The notes beneath the pieces are model-generated. The model searched no databases and was not told where the DNA came from. It saw only the letters and a program-made list of their open reading frames with translations. Positions 1 through 10,584 of a stretch of 64,000 nucleotides of DNA are shown here, piece by piece. The DNA is taken from contig CADCSX010000006.1 in assembly GCA_902805475.1 (NCBI GenBank), positions 2,542,001 through 2,606,000 on the forward strand, in the 5' to 3' direction. Every line of letters starts with the position of its first letter. Within the stretch, counting starts at the first letter, position 1. This stretch comes from Entonaema liquescens. Lineage: Eukaryota; Ascomycota; Sordariomycetes; Xylariales; Xylariaceae. The translations under genes and the position numbers were made by a program.

Positions 1-30
1 ATGACATACACGATCTATGACCTGCCATAC

Positions 31-130
31 GATCTCGGATAGTTTTTCTCTATAACGAAAGCTCTCTGTTGGTACCTGATACACGATCTCGGATAGTTTT
101 TTCTCTGTAACGAAAGCTGTCTATTAGTAC
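31..130. repeat. Imperfect direct duplication, about 45-bp unit, period 54
   Basis: Positions 31-75 and 85-130 carry the same sequence with a few substitutions and one T-run length difference. Each copy starts GATCTCGGATAG, continues through TTTCTCT and AACGAAAGCT, and ends in TAGTAC or TGGTAC. No coding sense is apparent. It looks like a local tandem duplication in the 3' flank of the neighbouring minus-strand gene. Confidence 0.8.
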
Positions 131-445
131 GAGACATTGCCATAATCCTCACGCGAATTGCTTCAAAATATAAAACATACATAGGACCAACAAAAGATCT
201 TGGCTATCTTGGCACTAGGCTTCAATCATCCACCGTTATATTAAAGTTAGTCATGATCGCCCTACGAGAAGTTTGGTCCGGCTTTTGGAAAAGATCCAAG
301 TTTTCAAAATCCGAATATCAAAATCCGAATATCTATATCCCTGAACTTAGGTAGGGAAAAGAGGAACGGATAACTTGTTGTATCACTAGGATTCTTGAAG
401 ATGATCATACCGCCCCAAGGGTATCAATATTTCTATTTTACCAAC
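131..445. other. Non-coding flank
   Basis: This is the 3' flank of the minus-strand gene that ends at 446. A short direct repeat (AAAATCCGAATATC at about 305-331) is the only structure seen. Confidence 0.5.
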
Positions 446-1460
446 CTACCGAGCCTTGACCTTCCTGATTATAACCTTTCCAGCATCCAGTTCCCACCCG
501 ACACCATCGTCCGCCGTGAGGCTTCCCCATTTCGAGTCCGCGCATGACTCCAAAAAGTCTAGGTCTACGCTCAAATATGTCCTTCCGAAACACTTGAGCA
601 GATGTTTCCGCATAGCCTCATCGGCATATTCGAGTAGTTTTACCTTGTGACCATCAACCCTTTTCTTCAAGCGGTTGAATTCTATGTAGTTATCATGTGC
701 TAGCGCATCGAGAACCATGTCAACCTTTGCATCCCTCAGCCGATATTTATGCCGTACTGCGAATGCATCGGCTAGGTTGTTTCTCCTGCACGCCGTGTCG
801 AGGACGAGATAACCAACCACTTCGCTCATCTCGACCGATGTCATGCTATGCAACGGCTGAATTCGGCGTAGGAGATGGAGGATGGCGGGATGATACGACT
901 CGGGGTGCTTGACCAAAACAGAAAGTCGAATGCAAAAGAGGTACACTTGGATAGCAAAGTCGTCGACGCGCTTAGAAGCTACAATGCCCTCTCGTAACTT
1001 TCTCAACGCTGCTAAGACATCGGATAAACCTTTGGTATTGCTCGGTATGGTAGCTGGTGCCATCGAAGGTTGATTTGGGACTGGAGAGGAGGAGTCGGGG
1101 GTAGGCTTCGCGATGGGGTTCTCGTATTTGTAAGTAGATGAGAGCTGTAGCGATGCAAAGCGGCGGAGAAGCTCATCACGTTCACCGGCATCAGAGCAAA
1201 AGGTCATATAGCGTTCGACGATCTTGGTATAGTAACGTTCTTGAGTCTTAAAATCGAGCAATCTACCCGGTTTCTTTGTCAGAATTTCATCGGCCTTTTA
1301 TCCTGAAGAGGCCTTGACCATGAAATAGATTCGTCACCAACCTACTATCCCCTTTGGATGGTAAACCCATCGACTCGAGCGGGTCCAAGTCCACCGGCTT
1401 AAGACGACTCCATGGTGCAGAAGGTGTTCTGCTTCCTCGGGCGCCCCCGCGTCCGCGCAT
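446..1460 (-). CDS. Conserved fungal protein, CSN8/PSMD8/eIF3k (PCI)-like
   Basis: Proposed exons are 1342-1460 and 446-1262, giving about 311 residues. The only in-frame ATG consistent with the upstream reading frame is at 1460 and begins a short Arg/Gly-rich leader (MRGRGGARGSRTPSAPWSR). The 79-base intron has donor GTTGGT, a CTGAC branch-like site and acceptor GGGTAG, and it restores an open frame into a long all-helical region. Helices around residues 130-290 include VYLFCIRLSVLVKHPESY, and there is a winged-helix-like end with W and VIIRK. This pattern resembles the CSN8/PSMD8/eIF3k family, whose members are subunits of the proteasome lid, COP9 signalosome or eIF3. The resemblance is judged by eye; a SAC3/THP3-like PCI protein is an alternative. 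The leader is unusual for core PCI subunits. Confidence 0.6.
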
Positions 1461-2314
1461 TTTAGGTCATATCAAGAAACAGCCAAAGCAAAGCGATGGA
1501 GCAAAAGAAATAAGCCTAGGGCGAAATGGCACGAGAGGTTGGTGAGTGTGAGATTATTTGGGGCAAGGACTCGTTCGAGGCGGGGACTCGATAAAGCATT
1601 GTTGATAAGATGATAAGCTGATAAGTAGACGAATCGATAAAAGATTGCCGAAACTACTACTAGTTAATGTGTTACCCGAGTATTAATTACATAAGCCAAC
1701 CTAACTCCCATGCATTCCAAATCTTATCAGGTTTGATATTACGAGAGTATATAATTCGTACGCCCTCCCCTCCTTTTAAAAAACTAACACAAATACACCT
1801 AACGGGAGCAATATAACTGTTAAAGACTTCATGCCTATTATATTAAGTAACTATTCTATAATTATAAATTATAACTAAGTAACTACTTAGTCTATTAATA
1901 AGAAGTATTTAAATAATCTTATTCGCAGCCGAAGTCTAACTTGTTTATTCCCTGGAATTGTTGCTAGCACAATCAGACCGCAAGGATAACAAATGGACTA
2001 TATCTAAACTATATCCAGACTATATCCAAATTCAAGTTCTTTGAAAGTAAATGACTAATATTGACAACATAAGAAAGCAAAACAATTGCGAGGCCGTCTT
2101 ACTACACAGATCCATTGTTCACGAAGGCGACCAAGTAGTTAAATGCGTAGAGAACCTAATCATGTGAAGCTAGGTATTTTTCTATATTTCCGTCTTAACT
2201 CATCCTATTCGTAAATACCCATCACTCTGAAAATCCATTACTCTGGAAATCTGCAGAACTTCTCAACTCATTAGGAACTAACAAGGTGCCTACTTAACGA
2301 AATATTGAAATAAA
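1461..2314. other. Intergenic region between divergent genes
   Basis: AT-rich spacer between the start of the minus-strand PCI-like gene and the ATG of the amidoligase gene, so it presumably holds both promoters. A patch at about 1990-2030 has three near-copies of CTATATC(T/C)A. No gene is seen. Confidence 0.5.
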
Positions 2315-4689
2315 ATGGCTACAGCAGAGAGGAGACACCCTCACAATCCTCGGCCAAGGACCGGCCTGAGAACCGTTAGCTCACGACGAAATCTTCGTAG
2401 AGAAAGAGAAGAAAGAATATTGTTTTTTCTTCATCCTCAGCCAGCGCCTGAGTCACGGCCAGCGCCTGTGTCACAGCCAAAGCCACGAAATCGAACGACA
2501 GTGGGTATTGAATTGGAGTTTCTCGTGGCCGAATCAGGAGCGCCTGAGAGTGTAGATTCACATCCCTACGATACTCGATTTCTAGCAATGAAGCTACATG
2601 GAGAGGAACCGCTTCACACAGTAATGGCCAAAATTACCATACGTAATAAGATAGTTGACGAGCTAGTGAAAAACGACGTGGTGGCAGTGAAAATCCCCAC
2701 CGCAACCATAGGCTTTGAAGACGATTTCGAACCTAGCCCAGCTTTCAGCTGGACGTCTAGCCTCCTCGACAAGCCTATTCGAAACACTGGTAAGCTCGAC
2801 CAGTGGGAGTCCACATACGCATGGGATTTTACTATCGATAACCGGCCAAACCACGCGGCCGGTGGTGTATACTTCACAAACCAGTTCGAGGATTTCCATA
2901 ATACGAATGAACTAGAACTACGTCATACTTGGGACGAAGATATCGACTCTATTCCAGACGCGCATCTTAAATTCACTCACGCCGGCGGCTGGAGGAGACC
3001 TAGACAATGGATGGACACTCGAGCAAAGTTTAGAGAAGAAGCTAAACAGCGAACTAGAGATGTTGTAAACGAATATGAGGCGGAGCTAGCTAAAAGACTG
3101 ATCCGAGATTTGTTCCTGTCCCCGGAGCTGATCCTGAGTATAGAGCTTGGACTTGTATTGCAGACCCGAGCATTTTGGGCGACCAGTGGCCAGGCAATGC
3201 TCCTTATGACAGGGCTAAAAATCTGTACCAAATTCCCCAAGTCATGGATATACCTTCGGGTTTCATAGGTCAGGACCCAAATGGAAACCCTATCTGGAGC
3301 GATAACCCCTTGACCCTTTATAGGTGGTTCGAGGCAGAACTGCGGTCGCCTATTCTGGATTTTAATCACCACGATACCATTCCTGCTATCCAAAAAGTTG
3401 TGAGTATTATCCACATGTTAGGCCTCTAATCTATACTTCCCATAGTTTTTTGTAACTCAAGATCACTAACTCGGATGTTATATAGTGCCGTATTCTCCGA
3501 AATACTTTCCGCATTCACAAACCAATGTCAATCGTACAGACTGGTCTTCATATCCACATCGGACAGGAGGCAGGATGGACGCTTCTACATCTCAAAAAGG
3601 TAAGTTGAAAGCATTTATTTTATATACCTGTATAACATATATTACCCTGCTAGTAACTAGCTTGGATATCGAAAGGCCATAGGATGATGGCTGGTCAAAT
3701 GTTATAAGATGTCATATGATATAATAAAACGATACTGACTTCAAGGTGTAGTTCTCGACCCTCTGGCTCATTATAGAGGAATGGATCGAAACATTGCACC
3801 GGCGTGATCGATCTGACGCTTCTCAGACGTACTGTTTATCTCATCGAGAAAGTAGCCCGATCAGTGTAGCATTAAGAACCGATAAAATGCAAGATCGCTT
3901 ATCGAATATCGAGGCTAGGGACCCAGCGGCCTACGCGGAGAAGCTTAGGGAGATGGATGAATACGTTACAGGGGGTGGATATCCTGTCGAAGATATAATC
4001 CGAGATATCATTGAAGAAGTATGGAAGTACGAAACCATCACAGAACTAAGCTGGGGCATGCAAGGTACAGAAAACACCTGTGTGAAATACCAAATTGAAG
4101 GCGACGATCGATCATTCAATAATGGGGGAGTGAAACAAACGTTAGAGTTCAGGATGATGCAGGGGACGTTGGATGCCGAGCACATAGAGTAAGTCAGAAG
4201 TCTAAGACTATAACCCTCCCTTATTCTCAGAATATCCGAACTAACCCACCGTTTTATAGGCACTGGATGAGAATATGCGAACGTCTTGTTATTTTTTCTC
4301 GAGACTCGACAGCGCAACAATTCCGCAGCGCACTGCACGATGTCTTGAGACAGACTAAGACCGAGCAGGAAGCATTTCATCTTCCCCCGGAATCCGTGCA
4401 ATGGTTCCTAGCACGACAGGGTCCGGATAATTACTTCCGATATCCTGACAATGATAGAGTTGATGTGTGTAACATTCGATCCCCCTTCTTCTACCTCTGT
4501 TGGCCTGTCTTGTTAACCAAGCACTCCTTGCCCACGCCGGCTGGGAGATTTGACTTCCAAGACAATGGCAACACCCCCTCCTCCTCCAACAAGACCCGTT
4601 GATTAAAAGTACTGATTGCTGACTTATTACTGTAGTGGCAGGATCCTTTCATGGTCCCTGGCCATGGAGATACCCACGTACACCCCTAG
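2315..4689 (+). CDS. Amidoligase-family enzyme (fungal), with apparent -1 frameshift
   Basis: Proposed exons are 2315-3399, 3486-3599, 3752-4188, 4260-4464 and 4636-4689, about 631 residues if one base is missing at 3092-3095. The family call rests on TVGIELEFL at about residue 63, the W-x-x-x-x-D-P-S-I segment at about 3148-3174, the FEAELRSPIL segment, and GLHIHIGQEAGW directly before the third intron. These are the conserved ATP-grasp-like blocks of the amidoligase family (Pfam 12224), predicted to form amide or isopeptide bonds; the substrate in fungi is unknown. All four introns have clear donors (GTGAGT, GTAAGT, GTAAGT, GTGTGT) and pyrimidine-rich AG acceptors. The frame moves by -1 near GCTAAAAGACT at 3088-3098 with no intron-sized gap, so the gene is either mis-sequenced by one A or broken. 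No partner gene lies next to it. Confidence 0.75.
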
Positions 4690-5462
4690 GTTCGTAATTA
4701 TTTCGGGGCCTTGCAGTCCCAGAGAAGGTTAGATCCGCAGACTGACGAGAATTTGCAGTAGGGCGAATAATATCCGACTTGATAGCCCTCGCGAAAAGGT
4801 TTGGTATACTATGGTATCAAGGGTAAGTAAAACCCCAATCACAAATTGCGCACTAAAAGATGGCCTATGCTATACTGCAACATGTTAGAAAGCTAGGTAG
4901 GTACCGATTCTGGATGATCGCACATTTAACCCTTTTCAGCCGTACCTGAGAGGGTAGTTTTACTTTGGCCTGCTACTACAGTACAATAAGGGGGCCATCC
5001 AAGAAGAGTGATGCTCTTCCTCTTACTGTTTCGTCATTTTGGCCGTTGTGGCTGTACTAATAGATGTTCTAATGGTTAAGTTCTTTAATATTTAATAATT
5101 TTATGACCAGCAAAAGTTTTGTTTCTCAGTATAATACGGGGGGATCTTTGTGTTTATGAAATTTCCAGATTAAGGGGCTATGGCAGGTGGTTGTTAAGCA
5201 TATAGTAATAAGAATGCCGCCCCGAACATAATTTGCAAGTAACTCCCCGACAGCCTTTCTATTTCACTAGGGAAGGTTATGATATTTATTAGTTGTAGGA
5301 CTCCATAAATGTAGGCTATTAACCACGTGAATAGACGCCAAATATTGTTCACCTGCTTTTAACTATGAGTATTAATGATATACAGGTAAAGTCGTCTAAT
5401 GAGACGCCAATCCGGTAGGGCTGCTCTACTTCCCACATACATAGCTGGGTATAATTTCCATC
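4690..5462. other. Intergenic, convergent 3' flanks
   Basis: Spacer between the ends of two convergent genes. It contains only short ORFs, and no RNA gene or repeat was recognised. Confidence 0.5.
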
Positions 5463-6258
5463 TCAAACCTTTAACCACAAGCTTAACACACCCTTCGCAT
5501 ACTCGACGATCTCATCACCACCTAGCTTCGACTCGCCGTAGAGGCGGTCGACAAAGGTAATGGGAACCTCAGAGACGCTGAAACCCATAGCCTTCGCACG
5601 CACCATCATCTCCATCTGGAAGGTGTAGCCCTTGCTCTCAGTGCTCTCGATGACCTTCTGTAAGACGGATTTCTTGTAGAGACGGAAGCTGCCGGTCAAA
5701 TCGCTGACGCCGGGGCGCAGGACCGTGTCGGCGAATAGGTTGGCGCCGCGGCTGACGAACTTGCGCTTCAGGTCCCAGCCGTACACGCCGCCGTTGCCGG
5801 CATACCGAGTCCCCGTGACGATGTCGAAGTTGCCGGCCCGCTGGCGCGCGATCATCTGCGGGATGAACTTGGGGTGGTGGCTGAAGTCGGCATCCATGAT
5901 GATGACGAAGTTGCCCGTCACAAACTGTAACCCGTGTACGTATGCGGTTCCTAGTCCGAGCTTTCCCGATCGAGTCTGTAGTACTACGTGTGGCGAGTAG
6001 GCCTTGACTAGCTGTTGCGCTACGACTTGCGTTCCGTCGGGGGAGCCGTCGTCGACGATGATGAGTTCCCAGTCGAGGTTGCTATACCACGATTAGAAGA
6101 AGTTGAGAAAAAGGAAGAGGTATGTTATATAGGACGTACTTCTCAGTAAAGGTGCGGTTGAGGAGCCATGTAATGATGGGTAAGTTGCGGCGCTCGTTGT
6201 ACGTCGGCAGGATAACCGAGTACTTGTCCTTAGAATCGGTCGCTTTCGTCGGAGCCAT
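5463..6258 (-). CDS. DPM1: Dolichol-phosphate mannosyltransferase catalytic subunit
   Basis: Exons 6140-6258 and 5463-6081 give 245 residues. The 58-base intron (donor GTACGT, acceptor GGTATAG) splits an Asn codon. The enzyme moves mannose from GDP-mannose to dolichol phosphate on the cytosolic face of the ER, supplying N-glycan, GPI-anchor and O-mannosyl synthesis. The GT2 fold is visible: YSVILPTYNERRNLP near residue 13, IIVDDGSPDGT near 47, the metal-binding DAD in IIMDADFSHHP near 104, then GTRYAGNGGVYGW and DLTGSFRLYKK. Length matches the short class of Dpm1 (human and S. pombe type) that ends without a C-terminal membrane anchor and relies on Dpm2/Dpm3; S. cerevisiae Dpm1 has that anchor. 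The start codon is the only ATG before the conserved block. No damage is seen. Confidence 0.96.
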
Positions 6259-7026
6259 TGTGGTGGTGATCGCGGGAACTTAATTATTTAGGATATAAGG
6301 GTTAGAGATAAAATCAATGGCACAATTAGTATATGTAGAAGCTGAAGTTTAAAAGTTACAAAGGCAAAGGAGTGAATTGAAGTTGGGGCGACGTGAAGTT
6401 AGAAATTCGAACAATTGACAATTGACATTTGGCAGTTGGCAATTGAACACGGTGCGACGTGCCGCTGCTTCAAGGCTTTTGTCCTCTAAATTGGTGGAAA
6501 AAGATCTGGGCGCGTGGGGCCATACTACGTACCGGATGACTCAGCATGGTTTAACCCCTTTTTGGTTCTTTACCTATTACCCCTTTTTACTTGTTTTTTA
6601 TAGTGCCAATCGTTAGTGTTCAAGACCAAGTCATGTTTATTAACAAAAGTACACAAACAGAAGAAGGGCAAACATAGTAATTATTTCCCTCATGACGAAT
6701 ATACTAGATTCAAGTTTACATCAAAATCATCTCATTCTGTTCATATGGTCATGCTAAGCGTACCTCCTAAGTTTTGACATATGTATCTCTTAACCATCCT
6801 CTGTAATCACCTTCTGTAGTACCACATCTATAGCAAGCATATGATACTTGCACTATCTAGTATCCTTCGTGTATCTTAGCCGAGACACATTTCCTCGACT
6901 TTCTAAACAACATTCCGTATAAACTATCCTCATCTTACTACGTCAAATATTCCAACACTGGAACAAACATACCTGCCGCCTATTCCAGCTGGCAAATAAC
7001 ACCCTATCCAAATTGGATAGGCCACT
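6259..7026. other. Intergenic: DPM1 promoter and ATPase 3' flank
   Basis: Contains the upstream region of DPM1, with AATTGACAATTGACA at about 6412-6426 partly repeated as GGCAATTGAACA, and the 3' flank of the ENA gene. No gene is recognised. Confidence 0.5.
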
Positions 7027-10000
7027 TTATACGGGACTCGTTTCTTTCTTCTCCTTCGTGCTAGCCCGGGTATCAGTAGTATGGGTTCGCCCGATACTCC
7101 GCCAACTCTTCAAACTGCTAAAACTAATCGTGTGGTGGAACTTACGTCCACCTTCCTCGCTACCTTGGGAGAATGGACCTCGCACGACGGCGGCATCCTC
7201 AAGTAGCCTAAAGTGGCGCTTAGCCAACTTCCAGAGCTCTACGCCGGCAACGAACACAATGGTCGCGGCAAAAACAAGACTCCATTCCCAGCTGATGCCG
7301 ATGTGCTTGAAGACATTAGTGTTGATTGTGGGGATGTATACGACAGGAAACACGCTAATGGCACCTAGAACCACGGCCCAGAACAAGAACTTGTTCTCAT
7401 AAACGTCCTTGAACAGCGGGAACTTGGAGGTGTCGTCTGGGTTGAGGCGGAACATCGATCGACGGATGTCCTTGAACTCCCAGGCGCTGATGAGAATCAG
7501 CCACGTAAGCTCTGCAAATACGGTCGCTCGAGCCCGGAACACGGGTTCGCAAAGGCCATCCTCGCCGTACTCTCTGTTGCAGTTTACGCCCAGTTGCCCA
7601 CCGTTCACTCCATAGATAACGATGACAAACGACATAAGTGACAGAGTGCCCATTAGCAGTCCGTAAACAAGCATATCAACCAGGATCTGGTTTGTGAATA
7701 CACCTCGCTTCCTATCATGCGGGGGCTTACGCATCACTTCACGAGAAGCAGGTTCACGGCCAAGGCCAAAGGCAGGGAAGGATGAAGTTACCATATTGAT
7801 CCAAAGGATTTCGAGAGGCGAGATGGGGAAGACCGAAAGGCCTGATTCATCTTGAAATCCGAGACCACAGATTAGGAGAATAACTTCTCCAACATTCGAG
7901 GTAAGTAAGTGTAGAATGAATTTCTGAATGTTGTCAAACATTCGCCGACCCTCGCGGATGGCAGCGACGATGGAATTGAATTTGTCGTCAGTTAGCACGA
8001 TTTTCGCCGCAGACTTGGCTACATCAGACCCCGAACCCATTGCAATACCGACATCAGCCCGAGACAGTGACGGAGCATCATTAACACCGTCACCGGTCAT
8101 AGCCATGTAAGCAGATCGACGGCGGAGAGCCTCTATCATGCGAGTCTTTGTGTCCGGGGCGCAACGTGCGAGAACAAGTGGTAACTCTGGTAGGGCGTCG
8201 ATCTCGTCGTCGGAAAGCTTATCAAAGTCGCTAGCCTTCTGCACGATCGCATTGGCGATATCATGGCCGAGGATACCAAGATTCCTGGGAATGATACCTA
8301 CTTCTTTGGCAATTGCTTCAGCCGTAGCAGGGTGGTCACCTGTTAACATGTGTACCTGCGATATTGTCGGTTAGCATCTGTTATGCTCTGAGTTGTGAAT
8401 GAACAAGTGTTTAAAAGGCTTACCTTGATACCAGCAGACGAACATTCGGCGATAGCTGGCGTAGTCTCTTTACGTGGTGGGTCGTAAATACCGGCTAGTC
8501 CCAGGAGCGTGAGGCCACTCTCTACCTTCTGTCGTAGAGAATCGTCCCCTTCGTTATTTTCAGGTGAGGTCTTTTCCTGATATTTCCCTTCCCACGGTCG
8601 AGAAGCAACGGCAAGAACACGCTGCCCCTGGCTAGCAAAGGCGTCCATCTGTTTTAGGATACGCTCCTTGTACTCATCAGTCATTGGCTCTTGAGAGTCT
8701 TCAGTACCGACGGTAGTGCAAAGGTCAATGACTCGTTCGACAGCGCCCTTAGTGAATACCATACTATGGTCAAGATGTGGACCATTGTAAACAACAGACA
8801 TGCGCTTGATGCTACTGTCAAATGGAAATTCAGCAACTTGCTTCCAACCCTCTGCTTCCATGATCTTCTTCCCTTTCTGGAAACGATGCGCGAATACCTG
8901 TAAGGCAATCTCAGTCGGCTCACCAGTGACTTGCCACTCGGGATGGCCCTCGCTAGGTTCTTTTTCATGCCTAACGGTAGCAAGGTTACAGAGCGCTGCA
9001 GAGAGGAGGAAAGCCTCTAGTTTAGGGTTCATAGTGGCTTCCTTCTCGTTCTCCTTCCTATGTCGAGGAGGGTTGAGCTTCTCATCTGGGACGTCGAACT
9101 TAAGAACTGCCGCGCTACGCTCTGATCAAAGTCTCGTTTTTCAGGCTCTTGACCTTCGTCATCGACCTCCGAGAACGTAACTCTTCCCTCGGTTGGGTTA
9201 CTTGGGTGCTTGGAGTCTTCAACCGTATAGACTGCCTTAGTGGGAATCCATACCTTCCGCACTATCATCGCTCCTTGAGTTAAGGTGCCTGTTTTATCGG
9301 AGCAGATATTGGTGACACCACCAAGAGCTTCCAGGGCAGACAAGTTTCGTACCACTACATTAGCTTTACGCATGACAGTAACGGCAACGACCATAGTAAT
9401 GGTTAGGACTCTGGGAAATATATTAGTGTCAGCGGTAGGGATACGAGAATATGTATTTACTGGGTGGGAACTCACGCGACGAGGGACTCAGGTATGATAG
9501 CAATACCAGTACTAATAGCGTAAATAACAACTTCCCTATCACCGGAAAATTTGTTGACGGCAAAGACGATGACAGCAAGCAAGAGAGCACAGCCAAAAAG
9601 TACGTAGGCCAATTTCGACAGCTTGATCTGAAGCGGTGTACCTTCGGTCAATCCGAGAAACTTGCCAACGAAATCGTAGATACGCCTAGAAAGACCAATA
9701 ATCGGCTGTCGCTTTCCGTACTTCCTATAGTTCATAGAACGTCCGGCTTTACGGTGTTTCTTTGCGGTCGAAGCAGCAATCTTGCCAACTTCAGTTTGCA
9801 TACCAGTAGAGATAACGACACCTCTGCCACGCCCTTTCCGAATAGTTGTTGTACCGTAAGCAATATTTATTCGGTCGCCAATTCCGAGGTCTTCGTCATC
9901 CAGATGTTCGACTATCTTTTCAACGGGGACTGACTCTCCAGTAAGGGATTGTTCGTCGGCAGCTAGATTCATGGCTTCGAAAAGACGGACGTCAGCGGGT

Positions 10001-10584
10001 ACTGTATCACCCATTTTCAGGATGACAACATCGCCGGGTACAACCTCAGCACTATAAATATGTTAGCATTGATCAGGGAGCGAATATAGGGTCACATAAG
10101 TTAATAATGAATATAGACTTACTTAGGAATAACACGAGTCCTGCCGTCACGAAGTACCATTGCACTAGGAGCGGAGAGAGCTCGAAGCGCGTCCAACTTC
10201 TTTTCTGCACCATACTCCTGATAGAATCCAATTGAAACATTAAGTATAATAACAGCAAGGAGGACGCCCCCTTCGACCCAATCGCTCATACCAAAGCTTA
10301 ATCCCATAGCAAGGAATAAAATCTATTGACTAAGGTTAGCTCGTTGATGCCATTCTCAGCTGCTAGGGTAACTAGCTTACCAAGATCATAGCATTGACTA
10401 ATTGCTTCAGAAAAATCTTATAGCCAGGGATAGCTCCGCCGACATCTAATTCATTAGGGGGATACTTCTCCTGTAACTGGGTGACCTTCGAAGAGGACAA
10501 GCCTCTTTCGAGGTCAGTTTCCAATGCCTTGGCAACATCTTGGGCAGTCAAGAGGAATGGATGGCGTTCAAATTGGCCAGCCAT
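7027..10584 (-). CDS. ENA1: ENA-type (P-type IID) Na+/K+-exporting ATPase, apparent frameshift
   Basis: Exons 10381-10584, 10123-10322, 9476-10051, 8424-9410 and 7027-8355 give about 1098 residues, normal for the family. It pumps Na+ (or K+) out of the cell at the plasma membrane, for salt and high-pH tolerance. Visible hallmarks in order: cation ATPase N-domain (FERHPFLLTAQDVAKALE), TGES actuator loop (LTGESVPVEK), M4 motif IPESLVAVLTITM, phosphorylation site ICSDKTGTLTQG, nucleotide-binding segment FTKGAVERV, TGDHPATA, and hinge TGDGVNDAPSLSRADVGIAMG, then the C-terminal membrane helices. The M4 and N-terminal sequences fit ENA better than SERCA or PMR1. The frame shifts by -1 near 9120-9127: codons before it read EPEKRDFDQ, and codons after it read ERSAAVLKFDVPDEKL. 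One base appears to be missing there. All four introns are 58-71 bases with consensus ends. Confidence 0.9.

Noticed and set aside
3040..3160. An intron as explanation of the amidoligase frame change
   Set aside because: The only GT-AG pairs here would be about 32 bases, below fungal intron size, or would remove a clearly coding helix.
5725..6000. Plus-strand frame opposite DPM1
   Set aside because: It lies antisense to a well-conserved coding exon; it is a shadow of DPM1 codon usage.
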